Shown here: positions 1-10,137 of the stretch, in pieces
Numbering within the stretch: the first letter of the stretch is position 1
How the letters are laid out: each line of letters starts with the position of its first letter
Assembly (NCBI GenBank): GCA_003427395.1
Contig: BFEA01000112.1
Location: 1,492,462 to 1,525,404 of the forward strand
Source: Chara braunii
Taxonomy: Eukaryota; Streptophyta; Charophyceae; Charales; Characeae
Direction: 5' to 3'
Length of the DNA: 32,943 nt
Program-made: the position numbers and the translations under genes
Notes under the pieces: model-generated
What the model saw: only the letters and a program-made list of their open reading frames with translations
Told to the model about the DNA's origin: nothing
Databases searched by the model: none

Positions 1-360
1 TTCATGTTGCCCCTTGCCCCTAATGGTTAGGGTATAGGGTTGGGGGCGCCAGTGGGGGTCTGGCTAACACAAAGACCGAGACCTGCCAGTAGCTGTGCCT
101 CCCTTTCTCATCGTCCCCCACCCTTCATCGAGTAGCAGCAGAGGCTATGGCCAACACTCTCCCACACACCACACACAACCCACTCGCGCTCACACTCACA
201 CCCGTGTTGGTCATAGATGCCGCTAATACCGATCAGGGGTATCCAGAGGACTATCACAGTCCGTTGGCACTAATTGCGCCGCAGGCGGCCATGGAGCTTG
301 AACCCACAACCTCCTGAATGCCACTTGCATGCCTAACCAACTGAGCTAGGCCGCTGGATG
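1..360 (-). mobile_element. tRNA-derived SINE, minus strand, 3' end outside window
   Basis: Read on the minus strand, the element begins CATCCAGCGGCCT near 360. It continues with a tRNA-like head carrying a box A-like TAGCTCAGTTGG and a box B-like GGTTCAAGCTCC, so the internal RNA polymerase III promoter is recognisable. The following non-tRNA body shares several short blocks with the plus-strand copy at 25631-26014: the CATCCAGCGGCCT start, CAAGTGGCATTCAGGAG, GATCGGYATT, GCAGAGGCTGCTG and GCAGGTCTCG. The two are therefore diverged members of one family. No poly(A) end is visible because the window starts inside the element. A functional tRNA gene is ruled out because the acceptor arms do not pair cleanly and the similarity runs past the tRNA part. 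Confidence 0.7.
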
Positions 361-597
361 ATTTGGTGAAGAATTTCGATGTGACCCTGATGCAAAAGTT
401 GTTCAGTTTATTTTTCTGCACAACATAATTTTTTTTCGGAGTTTTTGGATTTTTTTTTATTTTTTTATTTTTTTTTTGCTGGGACCGACCTTGGTCCTTG
501 CACGGGCTGGCCACCCGGGACCCGGGCGGCCCGGCTGGTAGCCTAGCATTTTATTAAATTATTTTAATTATGCTGCCATTTTTTATCGGCTAATTAG
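361..597. other. intergenic, A/T-homopolymer-rich, no gene seen
   Basis: T-rich runs (430-480), a short GC-rich patch (482-545) and an AT-rich stretch before the next insertion. No protein similarity is recognisable in any frame. Confidence 0.5.
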
Positions 598-611
598 GAG
601 GAGTTTATTCT
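598..611. repeat. left target-site duplication of the 2.8 kb insertion
   Basis: GAGGAGTTTATTCT here is repeated exactly at 3432-3445. The left copy abuts a T-run, as expected for a minus-strand element with a poly(A) tail. Confidence 0.65.
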
Positions 612-640
612 TTTTTTTTTTTTCGGGGGGGGGGGGAACA

Positions 641-696
641 AGGCTCCAATCTACTCGTGGGGAGCAACACAAGCTGGGAACCGGGCCCAGCGTCCC
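641..696 (-). repeat. shared 3' tail module, copy 1 (diverged)
   Basis: Plus-strand reading gives AGGCTCCAATCTACTCG, then GGGGAGC, then CTGGGAACCGGGCCCAG, then CGTCCC. It is the most diverged copy, but the GCTCC/GGAGC stem and a CTGGG/CCCAG stem are both kept. That looks like compensatory change in the second stem, because the other copies have CTGGA/TCCAG. Confidence 0.7.
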
Positions 697-859
697 ATAT
701 GGAAATTTACATAGAATTTTGAAAGTTTGAGATGCCGGGGCCATTACCCGGTTTTGGCTAAGAAAAAATTGAGCTACTTAGAAAAATTACTATGACAAAC
801 TTCAGAAAAAGGCAAAATTCAGAAAACGACTCAGAACCCCCCCATCAATCCTCTTTACC

Positions 860-2075
860 TCACTCCGGCAAGACTTACTGCAGCAGAGCCACCACTCCGC
901 TGCTGCTGTACCCTATTTCCATCCTACGAGCTAGCCCCCTCACTTGTAGGACGCTTGATATCCCACCATCTACTTCTCCCACTCACCTCTTTTTTTAAAC
1001 AATGCCATTAGGAAACATATGCGAAACAATTGAGATACTGGGCCAATTACCCGGCTTCGGCTAAAGAATCCTAAAAACACATGGGGATAGTCACAGACGG
1101 AGCACCACAGACGTTCTCAAAATACTCAAAGCCTCCAGGGATCCCAAACAAAACACTCCACGACCCCCCAACCCTGTTTTATTCACTGTCGGGTTCTTCC
1201 AGGCCTCACACCCCCACCCTGCTAGGTTACAAGGCAACACGACTCACCCCAGCTCCGGCCAGCGTCGTCCTGACAGTAATCCTTGGTTGTCCCTTGGAAT
1301 GCCCACCCCAAAGCATCCCCAGATCTCTCTATCAGGCCTCGTGCTCCTGCTATACAGGGCAACACCCCAGCACCGGCCAACGTCGTTCTGGCGCCGGACA
1401 GCCACAGATCCATGAACATAACAGCATCAGAACAGCCTACAGTGAGTTGCTAGGAGCCCCAAGAATCCCAGAGCAATCTTAAAACCACCGGGAGCAACCG
1501 AGAACAACAGACTTTGCTTAAAAAAGGAGTGAGAATCAACTAAGATTATTCGGGAGCCGACCTACAACTGCCTCAACCCCCCAATCCTAGATGCCAAGCT
1601 CAACCAGGCCTCACATCCCCAACTGTTGGGTTACAGGGCAGCGTGACCCGCCCCAACTCCAGTCAGCGTCATACTAGCAACAGCTCACGGTTAGCCACTG
1701 GAATACCTTCCACCCTCGGCAATTCCCTAGATCTCTCTAGTCCTCGAACCCCCGCTTCACTCGGGTTACAAGGCAGCGCAACCAAACCCCAGCTCCGGCC
1801 AGCGTCGTTCTAACATCGGCCAGACTTGGATATGGCGGTATTAGCCCGTTGTCAAATGATCCGCTAAACACCACCACAGCCATGGCTTCAAGTTGTCTAG
1901 CTCCCTTCCCGCACTGGTCATGCTTGACCTACCCAAAACACTTAAGCACTCCCCCTTAACCCTACTCCGGCAAGACTCATCAACGGAGCCACCATCTCCG
2001 TTGCTGCTATGCCCTAATCCCATCCTACCAGCTAGCCCCATCGCCAGCAAGATGCGTTGTATCCCTCCTTTTGTT
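860..2075. repeat. degenerate repeats inside the 2.8 kb insertion
   Basis: A ~70-bp unit ending in CCGGCCAGCGTCGTTCT-like sequence recurs imperfectly at about 1200-1274, 1340-1392, 1608-1675 and 1743-1815. A second block (CTCCGGCAAGACT to GCTAGCCCC) occurs at about 863-938 and 1963-2040. The copies are too diverged for a recent expansion. No reading frame is common to all of them. Confidence 0.6.
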
Positions 2076-2099
2076 AACTCGCCCCTACGGATGTGACCC

Positions 2100-2640
2100 C
2101 AACATAGGGTTTCAGACTCCACACAATCCATCAACCAGAACATTCAATTTCCATGCATCGAAAACATAATTTTCATCGAACAATCAGGGATTTCAAAATT
2201 GGGAACAAGATTTAGTAACATACTTTCACAATCCAAAATCAGGAACATACTATTATAATTATCAATTTAAGGATTACCGATTAAGAAGTCATTGTGAATC
2301 AAGAGTCGAGAGATATCATTGAGCAGAATTGGAAAAACGAGGTCAAGGATCAAGAACAACCACTCAAGAATTGAAATTTCGAAAAAGCAGAGAAATACTA
2401 TTGAAAGAAATTTGAAGTTGATTAGGAATTTATCAAACAGAAAATTCAGGTGAGAACAATAGCAATCGACCTACTCAAGCCTACAAACTCGTCATCTTCA
2501 AGAAGAAATTAGGAACCATGATCTAATCCAGAGAATCTTTTGGGATAGTGGGACGAGGACTATTGCCTATCAAACAGATTTTGAACCCTTCCCTAAGAAA
2601 AGCGAAAAAACACGCATTATCCTCTCTTCAACTGTGAACG
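2100..2640. other. AT-rich stretch inside the insertion, nothing recognised
   Basis: A-rich plus strand, no open frame of note, no repeat shared with the rest of the window that I can see. Confidence 0.4.
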
Positions 2641-3431
2641 GGCGGCCTCCAGATTCGTGAAACACAAACAAACAACCACCTCCAAGTGAATGATACTAAC
2701 AGCCGCTCAATCAAGATCCTGAGAACGTCCATCGCTTTCGCTGATTCTTCAGAAAATCTCCCACTGCCATCGCCATCTTCAACTTCGTCGCCCTGGTCGC
2801 CCCATGATGCAGCTCTCCTCCTTCCGCCCAAACTCACCTCCCACCACCTTCGTAAGAGAGGAACAACATCTCCCCTCCCCTGTTGGCCACTGTGCTAGTC
2901 AAACCCTAGCAACGACTCTTTTGCCAGCCTACGAAGGCACCAACTGGGCACCCCCCACCTCGAAACACCAAGCGGAGGGTGTCATAGTGCGTCCTCGCCG
3001 ATCCCACCGACGAGTTCCATGAAGGGTTCAAGCAACAAAGGTGCTGCAAACGCCGCTCAGAACGAGAAAAGTGAGGAGCGGAAGGAAAGGAGTTATGACG
3101 AAGGCACGCACCACGAACCGAGCTTGCTTCCTTGCCGATGTTGGAGTATGCAAGAGAGATGTGCAGAGGGCCCCACCAGATGCCGTACTTACCTCGCCGT
3201 CGTGTAGCCACCCTACAACTCACCATCTCCAAACAACCAGCGCCGCTCAAACCCTCCTCCTCAACGCACCGATGCCATCCCGCTTGCATCCAACCCTTCC
3301 CCAACTTCCAACGCCGCGCCGTACGAACGTGTCATCGAGCATAGGGCCGCCAACCAGCTCGGACTGTGCACTGCATTCTGTGCCCTGGGGCGCAGCGCTC
3401 CCGATAGCGCTGCCCCCCCCCCGTCCGTCAA

Positions 3432-3445
3432 GAGGAGTTTATTCT
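3432..3445. repeat. right target-site duplication of the 2.8 kb insertion
   Basis: Exact copy of 598-611 (GAGGAGTTTATTCT). Confidence 0.65.
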
Positions 3446-3594
3446 AAGTTTGGGTTACAGCCATTCTGAAACCTTGTTGCAAAAAGTGTTTGCAGAGGGA
3501 AGTGCAAGTGCAGGATCCGTGAGACAACACAATACACTATACATAGCTTTTTTTTTTTTTTTTTTTTTTTTTACAGACATTTTTTTTTTTTTTT

Positions 3595-3595
3595 N
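3595..3595. other. single N in a T homopolymer
   Basis: An ambiguous base inside a doubled T-run/TACAGACA block. The homopolymer length here is not reliable. Confidence 0.95.
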
Positions 3596-3606
3596 TTACA
3601 GACACA

Positions 3607-3661
3607 AGGCTCCATCTATTGGTGGGGAGCTTCACCTGCTGGAAACCGTGTCCAGCGTCCC
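3607..3661 (-). repeat. shared 3' tail module, copy 2
   Basis: Plus-strand reading is AGGCTCCATCTATTGG, then TGGGGAGC, then CACCTGCTGGAAACCG, then TCCAGCGTCCC. Both stems (GCTCC/GGAGC and CTGGA/TCCAG) are present. Confidence 0.8.
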
Positions 3662-4017
3662 TTTAACATCAGGTAACCCGAATTTGTTGGAGGAGAATGA
3701 ATCAGAGACCTGTCAGCATTGATTGCCCTGGAGTCCAGGAGATTGACTGCACTGGTTATGGGATGACTTTTGCCTATACCATTCCGGGGCCCTGCTCAAA
3801 CAGGCACGGAAGGGGGGTTGGAAGGTGGCAGTTGGAATGATGAGGATGGGGCTCCTTCCTCCAGGGGGCGTAAAAGCCAAACAAACAACAACACGTCACA
3901 ACACAAGACATCCACCGGAAAAAAAAAACAGTGTCAGACCCTCAAACCCAACAAACGGAGAAGCAAGTTGCCAAGCTACAGTCAACCAACAGTAGTGAGC
4001 TGAGTAACCTACATAGC

Positions 4018-4790
4018 CTGCAGCATGTACAGCTAATCAAGGACTAGCTGTCTATCAGCAACAGCGCCGGGCCAGACAGGCCGGCGGAACAGCAAAGCTG
4101 AGTCCTTCCACTTCACACCACCATACTACCTTCCTCCTTCGGAATCCGAGAACCGAGTGCTCAGGTTCATCCCCTCGAACTACCTGACCTACGGTTTCCA
4201 AAGCCAACTATTCAAGTCTAGCTTACCCTCCTTCAAAATCGCCAGTATTCCCCCCACTCCCCAAGTGTCCCCAAACCTGTGTCGTACCCCCATTCATGAA
4301 CCGGGGGGTCTGTGACTGGACCCCCGTCACCATTCACGAAATTAGTGAACGCCAGGTGGTCACAGCAGTCACAGGGAGCGGAATTTTTTTTATTTTATTT
4401 TTTTGGCTGGGGAGGGTTTTTTGTTTTTGTAGAAGGGCGGGGTAATTGGAGGGTACCACCCCATAATTTTTTCATTTTTCACGATTTTTTTTAATTAAAA
4501 AAGAAAAGAAAAATCAGGGTATATATATTTTTTAATGTCATTACGATGTGGGGCTTGTGGCGACGGTGGCAGGGTGAGCCAGGGAAAAAAAAAAAAAAAA
4601 AACGCGCTCATGGTTTGGCCGGTCACCGTGAACAGTCGTTCACGGGTGCAGGGGCATATGACCGGCCGGTCACTGTTCACTGACCACGGCAGGGCACGTT
4701 CACGGTGCAGGCACTGCCCCGAACCAGGAGGACCAAGAACCCTAATCTGCCTGGATAATATGCCTCAGTGGGTTCTTGGTCTCCACGTTA
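4018..4790. other. non-coding stretch with a GC-rich fold-back
   Basis: Unique-looking sequence with no convincing gene. At 4617-4672 the arms GGCCGGTCACCGTGAAC and GTTCACGG...GACCGGCC form an imperfect inverted repeat, with related GGCCGGTCACTGTTCAC just after it. A- and T-runs (4385-4410, 4587-4601) flank it. Confidence 0.5.
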
Positions 4791-4799
4791 GTCATTTCT

Positions 4800-6470
4800 C
4801 TGTGCTCAAAAACCTTCAGGTTTCTGCCCTTCCACACCACCCTGGCTGCCTGAGCCACATAACCAATGCCCTTCTGAGTCTCTAGGTTGGCCGGTAAGCC
4901 CCCCGATAAAATCCACTCTCTGTCCTATGTAAAACCAGAGCCCCAAACAGAAGCTCCCATTGCCTGGCCCACCAATCCCAGATCCTTTTTGCAGCTGGGC
5001 AGTCGTACCACAAATGTGGAGTAGATTCAAAAGCCCAGCAGGACCTTTTACAGGTCATATCCACGCGCAAGCCCCTCTGAGCCAGGTTGACAGCAGATGG
5101 AGTAGCCAACATTGATAGAAGCCGCAAAGTCTGGGATAAGGAGAGTTTGCCAGCTGATTCATGACGCGAGAGAGGGACTGCTCAACATCTGATGCAGGCC
5201 TGTCCATCTGGACACCGCTACTACCTTCGGATTTCTGGTGGGTCCTTGGGCCTGGTAGCCCGAGTTCACCGAATATGAGATCAAGGGAAGGTCTTCCCTC
5301 TCTTGTCCTTGCCCTCTCCAACCCACCTGCCTGGGACCAATTTTCAGGTCCACTAGTGGCCTTCCCTTCACGAAAACTTTACAGGACCACTTCCCTTCCT
5401 CGTCGCACCATTCCCAAACTCTGACTTGTCATAAGGGGCGGTGTGTAGGTTCTACGAATTGAATCAAGGTACTCGAGGACTGTTCATTGACAATTTGGCA
5501 CCCGTCCAGCATTGAAACAGTCGACGTCGGGATCCATCAAGGCCAAGTAGCTTCCAAAGGGCTGGGCCCTCGTCAGGGGCCCTGATCACATACCAGGTTC
5601 CCGTGGGGTCAAGCCCTTCTGGGCTCAACAGCGCTTTCCAGGTGTCCGGAACAGCAGAGATTATCTCTGTCACCCTTTCCTCCACGTACCAAAATGCTCC
5701 TGGAATTTCCCGTGTGGTGGACGGGGAACGCCAGTGTCCTTCTACCTCATTCCAGAGATCATCAATCCTAAGCACCTCGCGCTCGATCCATTTTCATCCA
5801 AAGCTGTTAGGAGTCGAGTTTGCTGCAAACCAAGAACCGTCAGGCTTCCTTATACGAGGATTCTCAAAGATCGGCTGGTAGTATAACTTCCGTTTTGGTG
5901 ACAGGTGGTAACCATGAATCCAGCTTCAGGGTACTCCAGACCAACACGATTGCTCTCCAAAACTTCGATCTGATGGTCCTGCTTTGGAAGGATGGAAGAA
6001 GAAAGCAGGTCCAAACATCGGAGGAATGTGCTAGATTCCATTCCGTGGCCAAGATGGTTTCAGCGAGTAGAATCCAGTGGGCAGGTTCGGACGAGCACAT
6101 TGCTCGGGCTAACCAGCGGACTAACATAGGAAGATTCTTTCTTTGGGGATCTGTCATCCCAAGTCCTCCTTCTTCCTTTGAAAAGGTCAGGAGGTCCCAT
6201 GCAATTTTGGACATGAAGCCCTCCTCATCTGAAGCATAAGGCTTCCAGATAAACTTTGCGGCACGTTATCTAATCAGTGTGCATAAGTGATGACCCAACG
6301 ATCGAACAGCAGCAACGAACCAAAAAAGGGTCAGTAATGCTCCATTGACAACCATTACTCGACCGATATGGACAGGTGAGGGGCGTTTCCCCATGTGGAG
6401 ACATGCCCTCCTGGAGGAGTATGCCCTCCTGATCGATGGTACATGACAGCAGTGAAACCTGGACCCCAAG
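4800..6470 (-). mobile_element. L1-like LINE, C-terminal half, decayed
   Basis: Read on the minus strand this is the post-RT part of a non-LTR retrotransposon ORF2. In order: FLGVQVS near 6450; a GRVMVVNGALL segment near 6360; KIAWDLL...KEEGGLGM near 6200; then a C-terminal zf-RVT-type zinc knuckle at about 5050-4940. The knuckle reads C-x2-C (CKRSC with one extra residue) ... ESTPHLWYDC ... WDWW. Frames shift repeatedly (for example near 6240, 5870 and 5460), so it is dead. The RT and endonuclease that should precede it are missing here. They appear at 12010-13643 in the same orientation, so the two blocks probably were one element. Confidence 0.8.
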
Positions 6471-6499
6471 AAAGTGTTATGAAGAACTCAAGGCGTCTA

Positions 6500-6930
6500 G
6501 CAAATCTATTTTCTGATATCTTCCAATTTCATTTTGTATTTGGGACGCAGTTCCGATTTGCTCTATGTTTGCGGATGATTTCACTCTCATGTTGGATGTC
6601 TCACCTGAAAACAAGAAGGAAATCCAGTTGTTGATGGACCGTTTCTGCACCCTGTCAGACATGAAGGTAAATTGGGGCAGTAAGACCGAAGGATGGTGGA
6701 TCCACTACCAAGGGTGCAGGCCACCAGAGACCCCTAAAATAAGGTGGGTACCAACCGACTCGCCTATCAGAGTCTTAGGGGTACAAATGTCCGTCGAGGG
6801 CCGCCTCCCATCGAATGATGAATGGCTGTCACATCCGGTGCTGGAAAAACTAACACAATGGAAGGACCAACACACATCCTTGATGGGAAGAGCCTTGGTA
6901 ATCAATAATGTGATATTAGCTTCCCTTTAG
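6500..6930 (+). pseudogene. RT palm fragment with intact FADD box
   Basis: The longest clean piece is 6565-6930, 121 codons from MFADDFTLM. It spans the RT catalytic aspartates, the NWG-K motif (residues ~36-41) and the R-V-L-G-V strand (~70). It lacks everything upstream of the catalytic box, so it cannot act alone. It is closely parallel to 20778-21098 in the other LINE, which has the same order and spacing. Confidence 0.8.
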
Positions 6931-7512
6931 TATAAGACAACTATTTGGCCACTTAGTAAGACAACATTGCGTCCTCTCCAAAGACAAGTGGCGGCCTTCC
7001 ATTGGAGGGGAAATCATGAATGTCAAAGTGTGATTTGAAGGGTCGCTTGGCGGGCAATCGTGCAACCTAAATCAAAAGGGGCCTGGGAATCTTAGATCCC
7101 GCCACGCAAATTATGGCACTGGCCTTACAATGGGTAAAGAGCATGATCTTCGATCTTCTCACCCCCTGAAGGGAACTGGCCCTACAACAGATTAAACGGC
7201 TGGGCCCCCCCACCCCGGAGAGCACGGACCCGATAAGCTGGTTGGAGGACAAAAACTATACTATACCGAAAAGGACGACTAAAGGTAACAAAGAGCAAGG
7301 ATCCGACAGGCAAGCGGTAAGAAAAGACATTAATAATGATACTTTTTGGACCACATTGCTCAACACTGGGCGTAAGTTGCCGCTTCTGGACAAGGTGGCC
7401 CCACAAAGGTGGGAGGAGGTATGCAGACAACCTCTGTTCGGGAATCGGTGGATCACCGACTCCCATGGCACAACCCTCCACTGCATGGAGGCCTCTTGGA
7501 GGGGCTGGGTAG

Positions 7513-7522
7513 CTCGGGGTGT

Positions 7523-7526
<4 letters not shown>
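7513..7526. repeat. left target-site duplication of the 2.6 kb insertion
   Basis: CTCGGGGTGTTCTT, repeated exactly at 10138-10151. Removing one copy and the intervening DNA rejoins the LINE reading frame. Confidence 0.9.
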
Positions 7527-7555
<29 letters not shown>

Positions 7556-7613
7556 AACAACCCGAGTGAATGCTAGAGGTGCTGATAAGAACAGCCCGCT
7601 ATCATGCTCGGGA

Positions 7614-7668
7614 AGGCTCCATCTATTGGTGGGGAGCAGCACCCGCTGGAAAACGGGTCCAGCGTCCC
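7614..7668 (-). repeat. shared 3' tail module, copy 3
   Basis: The plus reading is AGGCTCCATCTATTGG, TGGGGAGC, CTGGAAAACGGGTCCAG, CGTCCC. A further ~50 bp between module and poly(T) (7565-7613) also matches the copy at 11916-11979: GCTGATAAGAACAGC versus GCTCTTACCAGC in reverse. The shared 3' region is therefore ~115 bp. Confidence 0.85.
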
Positions 7669-8299
7669 TCGACATGTAAAATGGTTGTTATAGAAACATT
7701 TCAAATTCATGTAGCCCTGCCACGTGTCAGTCATGTGAACGGTCATCGAAAGCGACACGCACGCATGGCAAGTGATCGATGAGCAGCATCGATTGCCTTC
7801 CACTGAGGGGATTAACTGCCCATCGTAATCCCGAATTATATCCAAGATCATACCCATACTCTGAGTTCCTCGTCATCTTACCCTGTAAATCCTTATCGTG
7901 CCTTGAGGAGGAGAGGCAATCAGCAGTAGGGAAAGTAAAAGACCAATTGATACACCCGCCTTTTTGAAACGCAAGATCTATGCCTACCCTAAAGAGCTCT
8001 ATGAAGCAAAAGGAGGGGTAATCAGAGAAGACAAAACACATGTGGATTCTTCATGAAAGGGGGAAAGAATTCCTAGCGAGACAACCACGTGGCAGAACCC
8101 AACGAGACGCATAGGCCACCCTGATGCCTATTCCCGATGCTCATTCCTCACTGCGCCATCCGCCCTGCCACATGGCGAAATTAGCACATAACAGATCGAA
8201 AAGCCAAACGCGAGCAATCACCACGTTATCCTGGAAGAGCACGCTGGAAGCAATCATGCACATGCTACCCTCAGATGCGACCCGATTATCCTAGCGTCA

Positions 8300-8770
8300 C
8301 TAACCCACCCCTTCGCGCCACCATCCAACTTCCACTGTTTCCGCACAGTCACCCCGTTCACCTAACCTTCCAAATACCCACCCTACTCGCCCACACCCCC
8401 GCTCCCACCTCTCAAAACATCTACAAAGAAAAAACAGGGGAGGGCGGAAAAAGGGGGAAGGAGACCGTCCATTCTCACTTGTTATTCCACGACTGTCACT
8501 GTAAGTATCTTTCTTGCTCTTTTTATCGCCGGCTGTATTGTCATCGTAAAAACTGTTGCCACAATCGCTGTGAACCCCAGCCGTATTGTCGCCGGCAAGA
8601 TCATTGTTGTGATCGTTATATTTGAGATCGTCATCGTTTTGTGGCGCGCAGCAATTGAAAGTCTGTCCTCCCGTTCCCCCGTTGCACACAGTATCATTAT
8701 TACTGTTGTTTTTCCCACCCCACGCCACACACAACGTAAGCTCTTCGTCAATAATCCCTTCGCAATCACT

Positions 8771-8811
<41 letters not shown>

Positions 8812-9244
8812 CGTTGTTATCGCCCTGTGCCACAGACATGGTAAGTTCGTTGTCGTAGCTATCGGACATAGCGATACTCCCTCCTCCCCACCGAGGGCAA
8901 TCCCCATCACCCACCAACGAACGCACCTCCGATTCGCCGCAAGAAACCTGCCCCTCCTCAAGCTCCTCGCGGGAAGTTACAGCCTCCTCAATAACGAGAG
9001 TGGCTGAAACACAAGCGTTATCAGCGTCATACGACTGATCCTGCGACGTGCCGTGAAGCTTCTGCCCCTCCTTGCTGATATTGATGTTGTTGTTATTGTC
9101 ATCGGCAACAATATTGCTCACTTCGAAGTAATTGTTACCATTATTGTCGTCATCATTGTTATGCCTATTGATATTATGATTATCATCGCCGGCGATGTCG
9201 TTGCTCTCTGTGCTGAAGTTGGTGTTGAGATGACTGTCGATCAT
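8300..9244 (-). CDS. Asn/Asp-rich low-complexity protein, 314 codons
   Basis: Open frame on the minus strand from ATG at 9244 to a stop at 8300. It is dominated by N/D-rich tracts: a run of about 14 Asn near residues 147-160, and DNNNN and DDDNNG blocks at about 25-55. Acidic linkers lie between. The poly-Asn tract is a GTT/AAC microsatellite (8772-8820 on the plus strand). The segment REELEEGQVSCGESEVRS (~residues 93-110) echoes RLEEGQGSYGELEEMR in the preceding ORF, so the region grew by duplication. No domain is recognised. The start overlaps the previous stop as ATGA. This may be one gene broken by frameshifts, or a chance frame kept open by AAC/GAC repeats. Confidence 0.4.
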
Positions 9245-9465
9245 ACTCGCATCTCCTCCAGTTCGCCGTAAGAGCCCTGCCCCTCCTCAAGCCTCCCACG
9301 GCGAAGTACACCCTCCGCTACATATGAACAATCATGTGACATAGTGCGCAGCTCCTGCCCCTCCTCATGCCCCTCACAGCAACACCCTTTCACATCATCA
9401 CACCTCAAACTCCCATACAGCTCCTCCCTGAGTTCATCAAAGATTCTCCTCACTTTCTTAAGCAC
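9241..9465 (-). CDS. short acidic ORF bridging its two neighbours
   Basis: About 74 codons, read from a GTG at 9465 (no ATG), so translation from here is doubtful. It begins VLKKVRRIFDELREEL, probably the natural continuation of the upstream ORF after a one- or two-base frame change, since the overlap encodes VVLKCLRK in one frame and VLKKVRR in the next. It contains HEEGQELR and RLEEGQGSYGELEEMR, a motif repeated in the ORF downstream. It ends in TGA that overlaps the next ATG. No family recognised. Confidence 0.35.
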   Translation of the reverse strand: MLKKVRRIFDELREELYGSLRCDDVKGCCCEGHEEGQELRTMSHDCSYVAEGVLRRGRLEEGQGSYGELEEMRV

Positions 9466-9764
9466 TTCAGCACAACCACCAACTCCACCATCACCTGCGC
9501 CTTCTCAATCGCACCCGGCCGTTGAGACGAAAGATCTGCATGGAGCTCCACGTCCCAACCACTAACCAACTCCTCACCCTCCTCGAGAAGATCTGCTGGT
9601 AGATTGGGCCTATGTTGAACAAGCGCAGTATGAATCTCTTCCATCTGTTGCTTGTGCATCCACACAATCTCCAGCGCAGCTCCTTCCTCTCCAGGCATGG
9701 CGGCAGCGATGGCATCTTGCACAGATGCCGCCTCCATCGCCATCTGCGCCGTTGATGAAGCCAT
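9450..9764 (-). CDS. hypothetical protein, 104 codons, helical and acidic
   Basis: ATG at 9764, stop at 9450. The protein begins MASSTAQMAMEAASVQDAIAAAMPG and continues with a predicted amphipathic region (W-M-H-K-Q-Q-M-E-E-I-H-T-A-L-V-Q-H). It then has an acidic LLEEGEELV segment and a hydrophobic C-terminus ending VVLKCLRK. It looks like genuine codon-structured sequence rather than a repeat shadow, but I do not recognise a domain. It is the first ORF after the GC-rich 5' region of the 2.6 kb element. Joined to the next two ORFs by two frame changes it would give one protein of about 480 residues. Confidence 0.45.
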   Translation of the reverse strand: MASSTAQMAMEAASVQDAIAAAMPGEEGAALEIVWMHKQQMEEIHTALVQHRPNLPADLLEEGEELVSGWDVELHADLSSQRPGAIEKAQVMVELVVVLKCLRK

Positions 9765-10137
9765 AGGTGAGGCCGCTATTTGTTATTACTATTGCTGTTA
9801 TTATTTCTTACTCTGTTGTCGAAGCCGCTCCCCTAGCAACCGCGCCACATCGTTACTCCAAGCTTGATTACTTCTCGCCGACGTGTCGTCCTCTGCAACT
9901 GCCACGTGGAAAACCCCACCCACACCCAGGCCGAAGCACCGGGCGGGCAACAGGATGACCAAGCGCAGTAATGGCGAACTACTCACCATCCCTGCGCCAG
10001 TCCGCGAAGTGCGGCCAGGCCTTGCCGGCCGGTCCGCAGCGCAAATTAGCGCTTGCAGCGCGCGTTGCTCAAAACCCCCACTTTCCCTGCCCCTTTTTTT
10101 TTTTTTTTTTTTTTTTTAAGAGCAGGTTGGTTTTCAA

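Larger units (their letters stand above)
612..3431 (-). mobile_element. 2.8 kb minus-strand retro-insertion with shared 3' tail
   Basis: The segment is bounded by a 14-bp direct repeat (598-611, 3432-3445). It starts with a T-run (poly(A) on the minus strand) and a G-run, then the shared 3' tail module at 641-696. The body has no reverse transcriptase. It contains degenerate tandem repeats (860-1830, 1960-2075), an AT-rich middle (2100-2600) and a GC-rich minus-strand 5' part (2640-3430) with open frames but no recognised protein. This architecture matches the insertion at 7527-10137: GC-rich 5' end, unrelated body, same tail, poly(A). I infer a polyadenylated RNA mobilised in trans by a LINE. 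The ends are inferred from the repeat only. Confidence 0.6.
3548..4009 (-). mobile_element. SINE-like element, minus strand, with shared 3' tail
   Basis: A T-run (3548-3594) is followed by the tail module at 3607-3661. The body matches the element at 11602-12007 in opposite orientation: shared blocks include CAGCATTGATT, TCCAGRAGATTGACTG-like sequence and GCCCTG/AAACAGGC. A possible 8-bp target duplication TACATAGC lies at 3540-3547 and 4010-4017. The T-run holds an internal repeat of TTACAGACA and one N at 3595, which suggests assembly stutter. No box A or box B was found, so promoter and family are unknown. Confidence 0.55.
7527..10137 (-). mobile_element. 2.6 kb gene-bearing retroelement nested in a LINE
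   Basis: It is flanked by an exact 14-bp duplication of LINE sequence. It begins (plus view) with a ~24-nt T-run, so it was inserted as a polyadenylated minus-strand RNA copy. The 3' end carries the shared tail module (7614-7668). The body encodes non-LINE minus-strand ORFs: 104 codons at 9764-9450, ~75 at 9465-9241 and 314 at 9244-8300. A second long T-run (10094-10117) lies 20 bp from the 5' end. This gives a 5' stub-poly(A)-body-poly(A) order typical of template switching during target-primed reverse transcription. No RT is encoded. I infer LINE-dependent retrotransposition of a host or non-autonomous gene. Confidence 0.85.

Noticed and set aside
280-360. tRNA gene on the minus strand
   Set aside because: It is continuous with a longer SINE body shared with 25631-26014.
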